From: a bacterium
GTDB taxonomy: Bacteria; Patescibacteriota; Microgenomatia; Levybacterales; UBA12049
Assembly (NCBI GenBank): GCA_021824155.1
Contig: JAKALN010000008.1
Location: forward strand, 1-32,494
DNA length: 32,494 bases
Direction of reading: 5' to 3'
Made by a program: the position numbers and the translations under genes. The notes beneath the pieces were generated by a model. It searched no databases. It saw nothing but the letters and a program-made list of their open reading frames with translations, and was not told the origin of the DNA. Below, piece after piece: positions 25,324-32,494 of the stretch; within the stretch, counting starts at the first letter, position 1; each line of letters begins with the position of its first letter.

Positions 25324-25418
25324 TGTCTTTGTATTTCTTCAAATTTTATCCTCAATTGCGACTACCAAACAAAACGCTTTTTAGATTTTAACTTTGAAAA
25401 GAGGGGAGGTGAAATATA

Positions 25419-26132
25419 ATGAGAAAAATAATTTTAGGTATTTCGGTATTTTCTTTACTTTTATTGGCAGTTGTCGCATATTCTTCTAACGTTTTTGCTC
25501 AAGAAGGCCATGAAAATTTTAATTTGCACAGGGATGAGCATGGTGATAACAATTTTAATCCCAATAAAGAATTGTCTAAATCCGCGTGCGGAAGCAAATT
25601 AGGCGAACCGCTTGTAAATGTTACGGAAAAAGTCCGAAACGATGTTGATTCGGGATTTGGATCCACTGTCTGGTGGGCTTTTGATTATTACAATAGGCAT
25701 ATTCAGGTTTGGCAGACAGGCAGCAACGAGAACAGTAATACCTATTGTGCGATCGTCACATACGATGGTCAATTTTATGCTGTTCCCGGACAAGTAGGTC
25801 CAGGAAATAATCCTTCGGGAGCATTGATTGACTCTCCTGTAGTCGGTGATATGTCCGGAGGATACAGAGCGACATTTAACGGAACTTTTGCTCCGATAAC
25901 GGGAACAGGAGCTTGGCCGACACACGGAAATGTTGGAACCGTAGATTATAAATGCAATATAACAGGTTCTAATAGTTGTACTTTTGTTGATTGGGTAGCA
26001 AAATATTTCCCCGGGTACGACCAAAACAGTTTTGCACAGCCTTGGTGGGGTTGGATATATAGAGCAGGAGATCACGGAACGTGGGTTAATGCTATAAATG
26101 TAACCCAGCCAAATTCTGGAAACATTTTATAA
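25419..26132 (+). CDS. Secreted hypothetical protein
   Basis: Signal peptide MRKIILGISVFSLLLLAVVAYSSNVFAQ; strong SD GGGGAGGTGA. Confidence 0.8.
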   Translation: MRKIILGISVFSLLLLAVVAYSSNVFAQEGHENFNLHRDEHGDNNFNPNKELSKSACGSKLGEPLVNVTEKVRNDVDSGFGSTVWWAFDYYNRHIQVWQTGSNENSNTYCAIVTYDGQFYAVPGQVGPGNNPSGALIDSPVVGDMSGGYRATFNGTFAPITGTGAWPTHGNVGTVDYKCNITGSNSCTFVDWVAKYFPGYDQNSFAQPWWGWIYRAGDHGTWVNAINVTQPNSGNIL

Positions 26133-26147
26133 AACTAAATTAGTTTT

Positions 26148-26186
26148 AAACAACCCATTTTGCCTTTAGGCGGTGGGTTGTTTTTT
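26148..26186 (+). terminator. Intrinsic terminator 3
   Basis: AAACAACCCA/TGGGTTGTTT stem with inner GCC-TTTA-GGC, T tract. Confidence 0.85.
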
Positions 26187-26239
26187 GTGACAAATTCCTA
26201 CTTTACAAAGTTTAGAGTTAGCCCTAAAATAAATCTTTT

Positions 26240-26872
26240 ATGGGAACTCCGGAGAACCCTGCCTTTATTAGATTTAAAGAAAGGTTTCAGGCGTATCCTG
26301 TATATGACGACCCCGCAAGAGCTCCGAAAACCGTGGTTTCCCAAACAGAAAGTATTATCGGACTTATGGCTAACGGCGGTCTGTCCGGAGATTTTATCCA
26401 TAATTACATTACAAACTATACGTTTCCATTTCTAAAAACAGCGGCGGTCGGGGTGAGAAGGGTATTCGATAAGACCTTATCGGCAGCGGACTCGCAGCCG
26501 GTTGAGGCAAACGAAGCGGCCGATTTTACAAATGTAGTTTTTGCATGGATGCATCATTTTGCAACGTCGCCGTATTTGCCTAACGGTTTTGCGAGAAGGG
26601 GAATGCTAAGGGCTCCGCAAAGCGAGGAGGAATTTATAAGAAGGCTTAGGGAAATAAAATTTCAACTTAATGGGATGGCAAGCGGAGTAATAAGTACAGA
26701 CATGACTTTAGATACAAGTGTTGCAGCATTTAGAACTTACCAATTTTTTAGGGTAGGTGCGGTAATGCCTTTAAAATTTCCCGAAAGCGAAAAGGAAAAA
26801 GAGGAGCACTCAAGGCAAATAATGGCAAAAATCCTTGAAGGCATAGATACGGATTTTTTTAAAGAATCATAG
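26240..26872 (+). CDS. Hypothetical protein
   Basis: 210 aa ORF, no recognised family. Confidence 0.7.
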   Translation: MGTPENPAFIRFKERFQAYPVYDDPARAPKTVVSQTESIIGLMANGGLSGDFIHNYITNYTFPFLKTAAVGVRRVFDKTLSAADSQPVEANEAADFTNVVFAWMHHFATSPYLPNGFARRGMLRAPQSEEEFIRRLREIKFQLNGMASGVISTDMTLDTSVAAFRTYQFFRVGAVMPLKFPESEKEKEEHSRQIMAKILEGIDTDFFKES

Positions 26873-26913
26873 AGGTTGACAAATCCGCAAAACCACGAGA
26901 AACTAGATAATAG

Positions 26914-27825
26914 ATGGATAATTTAGGATATACAAAGCCCCTTTATATTCTTCCCTTTGATCATAGAGCGACTTTTGCGCAAAAATTGTTCAATAAAAAA
27001 ACTTTGGAAGAATTATCGGAAGAAGAGCGCACTTCTATAAAAGAGTACAAACAAATAATATATCAAGGTTTTAAAAAAGCAGTTGAAAACGGAATTTCCA
27101 AAGAATATGCAGCTATTTTAGTTGACGAAGAATTCGGAGACCAAGTTTTAAAAGATGCTAAAGAAAACGGATACACAATACTTTTGACTACCGAAAAAAC
27201 AGGGCAGGAGGAGTTTGATTTTCAGTATGGGTCCGATTTCGCTTCTCACATAGAAAAATATAATCCGCAGTTTGTAAAAGTTTTAATAAGGTATAATCCC
27301 GAAGACCAAGAGGAATTAAGACATAGGCAACTGGAAAAACTTAAAATAATAAGTGATTTTTGTAAAGATAAGGGTTTTAAATTTCTATTGGAAGTTTTGG
27401 TTATCCCAACAGATAAACAAAAAGAAGAAACAAATAATTCCAAGGAAGAATTCGATAGGCTTCTAAGGCCCGCTCTTACCGTTGCGGTAATTAAAGAACT
27501 TCAGGATTTCGGAGTTGAGCCGGATATATGGAAGCTCGAAGGATTCGATACTAAAGAAGAATATAAAGAAATTGTGGAAGCGGCAAAAGAACACGGAAGG
27601 GAAAACGTAAGCTTGGTAGTCTTGGGAAGGGGAGAAGGGGAAGAAAAAGTTGATGAATGGCTTAAGGTTGGGAGCCAAGTGCAAGGAGTCGTAGGGTTTG
27701 CCGTCGGGAGAACCGTATTTTGGCAGAGCATAGTAGATTTTAAAAACGGATCTAAAACAAGGGAGGATGCAATAGACACAATAAATAAAAACTTTACTAA
27801 TTTCTACAAAATTTTTACCCCGTAA
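26914..27825 (+). CDS. DUF2090 (IolC C-terminal-like) aldolase-type protein
   Basis: LYILPFDHRATFAQKLF; AAILVDEEFGDQVL; WKLEGFDTKEEYKEIVEAAKEHGRENVSLVVLGRGE. Confidence 0.8.
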   Translation: MDNLGYTKPLYILPFDHRATFAQKLFNKKTLEELSEEERTSIKEYKQIIYQGFKKAVENGISKEYAAILVDEEFGDQVLKDAKENGYTILLTTEKTGQEEFDFQYGSDFASHIEKYNPQFVKVLIRYNPEDQEELRHRQLEKLKIISDFCKDKGFKFLLEVLVIPTDKQKEETNNSKEEFDRLLRPALTVAVIKELQDFGVEPDIWKLEGFDTKEEYKEIVEAAKEHGRENVSLVVLGRGEGEEKVDEWLKVGSQVQGVVGFAVGRTVFWQSIVDFKNGSKTREDAIDTINKNFTNFYKIFTP

Positions 27826-27909
27826 AAACTCATACACACTTTTTATAGGTATAGGAAAAAATAGCTTTGTTTGAACAAATCCGGAAAGTAAGCTATAATT
27901 GTGCCCATT

Positions 27910-28626
27910 ATGGGAGGAGCTCAGGAAAGAATAGATAGACGTCCGCACGTAAAACGTCCCAAAATGGACGGAACAGAAGCTGGAGCCGCAGCTAATACGT
28001 CTAAAGACAGATTTCCATTAAAACCCACTCATCTGCAGGGTGTTTCTTTGCGTACGGAGCCCGGTTCCAATCCCGAAGTGCCCGAAAGCGTTGTAGAAGC
28101 ATTTCTGGCGGATGCGGTAGCTTTCAAAGAAGCCGACGCAAGGGAAAAAGCGGCTGCGAAAGAAAGGGACAGCCGGAGAGATAGAATTCTCCCCCTGATA
28201 AAAGATTATCCCGGATTAAGGGGAATAATTTCGGAACCCGACGACGCAATAGTAACTGCTATTCCAAGTGAAAAAAAAGTAGAATGGGATATCGATTTAA
28301 TAAGAGGTTCGTTGCCTACCGCAGGGGATTACCACGAGGTTGTTACGGAAACTGTCGTTGTTGAATTCCCAAAACCTGCAGGCGTAAAACCCGAGGTAAT
28401 AAAAAGCGTAATGGCAGAGGCAATCTACGATTTAGGAAAAGGTATCCTTAGAACCCGTAAAGCAACTTTTACTGTTTTATTTGATGTCAACGAAAGAAGG
28501 CTGGCCTCAAGACTCAAGGCTTTGGGAAGAAGTTTATTGCCCGGAGCAAGGACTTCAACAACAGAATTTTCTCTTACAGCCGGGCCGCTTATTAAAAATC
28601 CTCCAAAAGATGAAACAGCCAAATAA
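27910..28626 (+). CDS. Hypothetical protein
   Basis: Long ORF; ATG at 27910 preferred over GTG at 27901. Confidence 0.65.
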   Translation: MGGAQERIDRRPHVKRPKMDGTEAGAAANTSKDRFPLKPTHLQGVSLRTEPGSNPEVPESVVEAFLADAVAFKEADAREKAAAKERDSRRDRILPLIKDYPGLRGIISEPDDAIVTAIPSEKKVEWDIDLIRGSLPTAGDYHEVVTETVVVEFPKPAGVKPEVIKSVMAEAIYDLGKGILRTRKATFTVLFDVNERRLASRLKALGRSLLPGARTSTTEFSLTAGPLIKNPPKDETAK

Positions 28627-28627
28627 A

Positions 28628-28656
28628 AAAGGAGCAACGTTTCGCGTTGCCCCTTT
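28628..28656. terminator. Intrinsic, possibly bidirectional terminator
   Basis: AAAGGAGCAACG-TTTCG-CGTTGCCCCTTT hairpin between convergent genes. Confidence 0.65.
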
Positions 28657-28681
28657 AATTGTTGGATCATAGCTTAGGAGT

Positions 28682-29113
28682 TTATCTGTCGAGTAAATCT
28701 CCTAAATTTCCATTTAGATTGGTTTGAGATTGGACTTGTACGGATGCTTGTGTTTGCACTCTTTCCCTGTTTTCTTCTCCGTTTTCGCTTTCGTCTTCCT
28801 GTCCTTCTCCCGCACCTTTTATAGAAAATCTATGGTTATTATTAACCCCTAAACTTAGATTAACCTGAGAACTCGGGCTTGCCGCCGGTGTCGGCGTAGG
28901 TTCTTCGGTTGGTTGGGTCGAAGGTTCGGCTGTTGCTTCAGGTGTTTTGTTTATGTTTGCCTGTATCCTATTTTGAGCGTGAACATCTGCTACTTCAACT
29001 GCTTTTAATAATCCGTTTGCGTGAAGCGGATTCTTGGGCAGATTTGCTCCCAAGTTAAAAAAAGCTGCTCCTCCGAATATTGCTGTTGCTGCTAATGCTA
29101 TTAAAAGTTGCAT
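28682..29113 (-). CDS. Secreted Thr/Pro-rich hypothetical protein, candidate ECF target
   Basis: N-terminal signal/TM segment, low-complexity EATAEPSTQPTEEPTPTP; upstream motif shared with the sigma gene. Confidence 0.65.
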   Translation of the reverse strand: MQLLIALAATAIFGGAAFFNLGANLPKNPLHANGLLKAVEVADVHAQNRIQANINKTPEATAEPSTQPTEEPTPTPAASPSSQVNLSLGVNNNHRFSIKGAGEGQEDESENGEENRERVQTQASVQVQSQTNLNGNLGDLLDR

Positions 29114-29149
29114 ATATTTTTCACCCCCATTTCTTTGTATATAAATAAA

Positions 29150-29176
29150 AACGTAAAAGGATAAAAAACGTAACAG
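29150..29176 (-). promoter_or_regulatory. Candidate ECF promoter, copy 2
   Basis: Minus strand CTGTTACG-N15-CGTT. Confidence 0.55.
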
Positions 29177-29968
29177 TTAGCGGTCTTGGGATTCGGGGGA
29201 GGGTGTGGCAGTCAGGTCATGTATGGTATTTTCAATTCCTTTTTGGACATTTTCTACGGGGTTAAATGTCGGCGAAGCTTCCGGCTGTTTTGAGGCCTGG
29301 GGTTTAGGAGTTATATTTTCGGTATTGCCGTTATCCGGGCTTTTTTCGGTGGCGGAGGGTTTAACCTCGTCAAAATTTGTCTGTTTTTGTTCGTTTTGGT
29401 TTACCCGATTTTGGTTTTCTTTTTCTTTATTATTGCCGTACTGTTCCAGCAGGCCGTTAAGGTTTTTTTCTTCGTTAGAAAGTTCTTTGTTAATATCGCT
29501 TTGGTTTGAAGGAGTAATTGTTTTTGCTTCGTTTATGCTGTTTTTATACCTTATAATTCCTTGCTGCAATTGGCCATTTTGTTCGGACGAAATTTCTCCG
29601 GCTCTTCTTTTTACTATTTCAAGAGCAATCTTAGGCTTTAATGAAGAAGGGGAAAGCGTTAAGGCAGCGTTTTCACTTGCAATTTTAATGGGATAAAGTC
29701 CGCTACCGGGTCCTGCCGATTGGGCAGCAAGAATAGTTCCTGTTGAAACCATTAGAAGAATTAAAACAAGGGCTAAGGCAAAGCGGAAAGAAAAAAATCT
29801 GTTTCTTTTCAAAGAGAAATTTTTATTTAAGGATGGCCCTTTGGATATTTGGTTTAGGATTCTTATCCTGGTATTTTGCCTGAAAATTTCCGAAGGAATT
29901 GCATCCTCTTTTGTTTTAAAGGTTTTTAATATTTCTTCCAAGTTATTTAAATCAGTTTCGTTTTTCAT
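29177..29968 (-). CDS. DUF5667 domain membrane protein, putative anti-sigma factor
   Basis: TM segment then GSGLYPIKIASENAALTLSPSSLKPKIALEIVKRRAGEI; overlaps sigma gene by 17 nt. Confidence 0.8.
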   Translation of the reverse strand: MKNETDLNNLEEILKTFKTKEDAIPSEIFRQNTRIRILNQISKGPSLNKNFSLKRNRFFSFRFALALVLILLMVSTGTILAAQSAGPGSGLYPIKIASENAALTLSPSSLKPKIALEIVKRRAGEISSEQNGQLQQGIIRYKNSINEAKTITPSNQSDINKELSNEEKNLNGLLEQYGNNKEKENQNRVNQNEQKQTNFDEVKPSATEKSPDNGNTENITPKPQASKQPEASPTFNPVENVQKGIENTIHDLTATPSPESQDR

Positions 29969-30509
29969 ATATTATTTTTTTTAAAGCTGTTAGTGCCCTT
30001 GATTGTAAAACCCTTATATGGTCAATGGGTTTTTCCAGTATTTGGCTAATTTCTTTATTATCTTTTTCCTCTATAAACTTTAAAATAATTATTTCCCGGT
30101 AATTATCGGGAAGAAGTTTCATTTTCTCAAATATAACTTCCTTCAACATTTTACTGTGCAGTAAATCTTCAGGCAGTTCTTTATCATCGGGAAGTGTATC
30201 CTTTAGTTCTTCGTTTAGGCTTATTTTCTGTTTTCTTGTCCTGTAATGGTCTATCACAATATTTCTGGCAATTCTAAAAACCCATGCTTCAAAAGGTACT
30301 CCGGTATTTTTATACGACGCAATGCTTTTCCAGATTTTTATAAACGTACTTTCGGTTAAGTCTTCCGCATCTTCTTTGTTTCCGGTTTTAAAATAAATAA
30401 AGCGGTAAACTTTTTCCAAGAGCAGGTCATAAATTTCCCCAAAAGCATTCACATCTCCTTTTTGCACTTTTTCTACCAGTGCCTGCATCTTTTTAGAATT
30501 TCCATTCAT
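29952..30509 (-). CDS. RNA polymerase sigma-70 factor, ECF subfamily
   Basis: EDAEDLTESTFIKIWKSIASYKN (region 2), FEAWVFRIARNIVIDHYRTRK, LPDNYREIIILKFIEEKDNKEISQILEKPIDHIRVLQSRALTALKK (region 4). Confidence 0.93.
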   Translation of the reverse strand: MNGNSKKMQALVEKVQKGDVNAFGEIYDLLLEKVYRFIYFKTGNKEDAEDLTESTFIKIWKSIASYKNTGVPFEAWVFRIARNIVIDHYRTRKQKISLNEELKDTLPDDKELPEDLLHSKMLKEVIFEKMKLLPDNYREIIILKFIEEKDNKEISQILEKPIDHIRVLQSRALTALKKIIYEKRN

Positions 30510-30516
30510 AATTATT

Positions 30517-30543
30517 AACGAAGAATATATAAAAACGAAACAG
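30517..30543 (-). promoter_or_regulatory. Candidate autoregulated ECF promoter, copy 1
   Basis: Minus strand CTGTTTCG-N15-CGTT. Confidence 0.55.
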
Positions 30544-30545
30544 TA

Positions 30546-30944
30546 CTATATTCGGGCCGCGGATTTTTCTCTTCTTATGTGTCTTGCCCAACCCCTTGAA
30601 GAAGGTAATGGCATTTCAGGAATGTGGGTAATTGATTCTCTTACCATTCTCATAGGAGTTTTTAAGCGGCTTCTCTCTTCTGGGGTAACATAATATATAC
30701 TGGTTTCGTCAAGCATTGCTTCTCTAAATCTATCCACGTTTTTTGTCCCGTTTTTTAGGGCGTAGTCTTTGGAAACTGCTTCATGGTAACCTCGCAAAAG
30801 TCCCCAGTGTCTTTTTACCGTTTTTTGTATTGCCGGGTGATGTTGTAGTTTTGCTTCCCAGCTTCTTGCGGTTTCGTCCCATGAGGTAGCATTCATTCTT
30901 CTAATTTGGGTTTCAGTTTGCGAAATTGGTCTTTCTACTGACAT
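30546..30944 (-). CDS. Hypothetical protein
   Basis: ORF to 30983; internal MSVERPIS start (30944) more plausible. Confidence 0.6.
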   Translation of the reverse strand: MSVERPISQTETQIRRMNATSWDETARSWEAKLQHHPAIQKTVKRHWGLLRGYHEAVSKDYALKNGTKNVDRFREAMLDETSIYYVTPEERSRLKTPMRMVRESITHIPEMPLPSSRGWARHIRREKSAARI

Positions 30945-31038
30945 ATTGAGGCAGATTGGCAGATAGTAGCACAAAAAAAACACTAATTCAATGATTATTT
31001 TGACAAGAGATTTATTCTTTTGTTAGTATTTGGTAATA

Positions 31039-31629
31039 ATGGAAAGCGGTGAAAGTTCTGCAAATCTTGTAAGTATTCAAAGGGAAGTTGAACTTGTCAG
31101 AAAAAGGAAACTGATAAGAGACGGTTATTTGGATATTTTTAAAAAAAAGGAAAATCCGCCGGTTACAAGAAAAGCTCTGGATAACGAAGAATACCTTTTG
31201 CTTCTTGACGAAAAATTGGAGGAAGAAGCAAAGGAATGGATGATAAGTAAAAACCCCGAAGAACTTGCAGATGTTATGGAGGTTATAGAAGCGCAGTGCA
31301 CAGCCAGAACGAGAAAATATACACTCACTTCTTTAACAAGGGTTCAGCAATCCGACCTTGAATTAATTAAAGCAATAAGAAAAGTTATAAATAACGGAAA
31401 TACGGATATGGATATTTTTAACGGGATGTTTTTGTCGCAAATTGAAAAATGGTCTAATACACATGATTTTAAAGATTTGGCAAGAGTTTTAGGAATTACA
31501 TATGCGGCAGGGCAGATTTCCAGACCCTTTACGGAAATCCCGGGATTGGAAGATAAACGAAGGGAAAAATACCGAAAGCTCGGAGGATTTGCCCAAAGAG
31601 TGGTGCTGGAGCCCTTGTTACCTGTATAA
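31039..31629 (+). CDS. Hypothetical protein, possibly MazG/phosphoribosyl-ATP pyrophosphohydrolase-like at its N-terminus
   Basis: KLIRDGYLDIFKKKENPPVTRKALDNEEYLLLLDEKLEEEAKEWMISKNPEELADVMEVIEA resembles the EExxE...D helical pattern. Confidence 0.55.
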   Translation: MESGESSANLVSIQREVELVRKRKLIRDGYLDIFKKKENPPVTRKALDNEEYLLLLDEKLEEEAKEWMISKNPEELADVMEVIEAQCTARTRKYTLTSLTRVQQSDLELIKAIRKVINNGNTDMDIFNGMFLSQIEKWSNTHDFKDLARVLGITYAAGQISRPFTEIPGLEDKRREKYRKLGGFAQRVVLEPLLPV

Positions 31630-31638
31630 TATAAAGTA

Positions 31639-31974
31639 ATGAATAATCATCCGGAAGGGCAAAGCGGAAAAATAATACGGGTTAAGCAATTTGACGGGTT
31701 TACGAAATATGAAAAGGATTTTACAGACCCGGAACTCGAAAGACAAATAGATGCATCTGAGTCGGAACCCGGATTTGCCCAAAGAATAGCGGACGGGGTA
31801 ATGGGTGCATTAAAACCGGAAGATGATCCCGCGGATATGCAACATAATGTAATTGGCAGAAGAAGGATGCACCGGAGATTGCGTGAAGTTACATTGGCAA
31901 ATCATGGCGGGGAAACAGCAGAAGCACCCGGCGGCAAAGTAGTTGAGTTTAGGCCGCGGATAAAAAAAACCTAG
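31639..31974 (+). CDS. Hypothetical protein
   Basis: 111 aa ORF between two same-strand genes. Confidence 0.55.
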   Translation: MNNHPEGQSGKIIRVKQFDGFTKYEKDFTDPELERQIDASESEPGFAQRIADGVMGALKPEDDPADMQHNVIGRRRMHRRLREVTLANHGGETAEAPGGKVVEFRPRIKKT

Positions 31975-31977
31975 TTT

Positions 31978-32494
31978 ATGTCTAAATATTATAATCCTCA
32001 TAGAAAAAGCAATTTATTTGATAAAAACTCAAAAGAATCTTTTAGGTTAAGCCGTTCAAAAATAGATTTATTCCTTAATTGTCCGCGGTGTTTTTATCTG
32101 GACAGAAAATTAGGAATTGCACAGCCCCCGGGATTTCCTTTTTCTTTAAACTCTGCCGTAGATAAATTATTAAAAAAGGAGTTTGATATTTTAAGGGAGA
32201 AGGGCCAGCCGCATCCTTTGATGAAAAAATTCGGTATTGATGCGGTTCCTTTAAAACATGAAAAACTTAACCAGTGGCGTGATGCATTAGCGGGGGGAAT
32301 AACATACCTGGATAAAGACACAAACCTATTTATAACAGGAGGAGTTGACGATATTTGGGTAAATCCTAAAGGGGAATTTATAATAGTTGATTACAAAGCC
32401 ACGTCTAAAGATGAAGAAGTCAGCCTTGATGCCGATTGGCAGATAGGGTACAAAAGGCAAATGGAAATATACCAATGGCTTTTTAAGAAAAACG
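31978..32494 (+). CDS. PD-(D/E)XK nuclease superfamily protein (truncated by window end)
   Basis: Open frame from ATG 31978 to window end: LSRSKIDLFLNCPRCFYLDRKLGI...GGVDDIWVNPKGEFIIVDYKAT...QMEIYQW. Confidence 0.8.
   Translation, partial: MSKYYNPHRKSNLFDKNSKESFRLSRSKIDLFLNCPRCFYLDRKLGIAQPPGFPFSLNSAVDKLLKKEFDILREKGQPHPLMKKFGIDAVPLKHEKLNQWRDALAGGITYLDKDTNLFITGGVDDIWVNPKGEFIIVDYKATSKDEEVSLDADWQIGYKRQMEIYQWLFKKN

Overview
AT-rich, gene-dense 32.5 kb bacterial chromosome segment. Gene content and style (short EF-Ts and ProRS, rpsB-tsf-frr, DUF5667 plus ECF sigma, DUF2090, KDQCKNGGW-type secreted protein) suggest a Candidate Phyla Radiation/Patescibacteria genome, possibly Microgenomates; this taxonomic call is inference. 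From left to right: (a) end of a cell-envelope or peptide-modification locus (sugar transferase, HprK-like kinase, PqqD-like protein, S26 peptidase-nucleotidyltransferase fusion, ABC exporter); (b) housekeeping genes rpsB, tsf, frr, rseP, gdhA, zwf, a tRNA-binding protein, a 2H phosphoesterase, proS, a DHH-like protein, HIT, rpsU, ybeY, dnaX, ybaB, prs, recR, cysS; (c) three consecutive secreted-protein genes with shared promoter/leader/terminator modules; (d) hypotheticals and a DUF2090 aldolase-like gene; (e) an ECF sigma/DUF5667/secreted-protein module; (f) a PD-(D/E)XK nuclease cut by the window end. The most unusual signal is a family of degenerate 7-nt-period intergenic arrays, often paired as inverted arms and ending at or near start codons, between about 7.2 and 23.3 kb. 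One pair encloses a four-helix-bundle (23S rRNA IVP/Avd-like) gene whose first codons lie inside the array, so the others may be gene-less derivatives of the same element. Other leads: a candidate SD-sequestering leader on rpsB, a shared CTGTT[A/T]CG-N15-CGTT promoter in the ECF module, a candidate ncRNA at 14760-14896, and duplicated promoter plus 5' hairpin cassettes on the secreted genes. All calls are from reading the sequence; no searches or folding were run.
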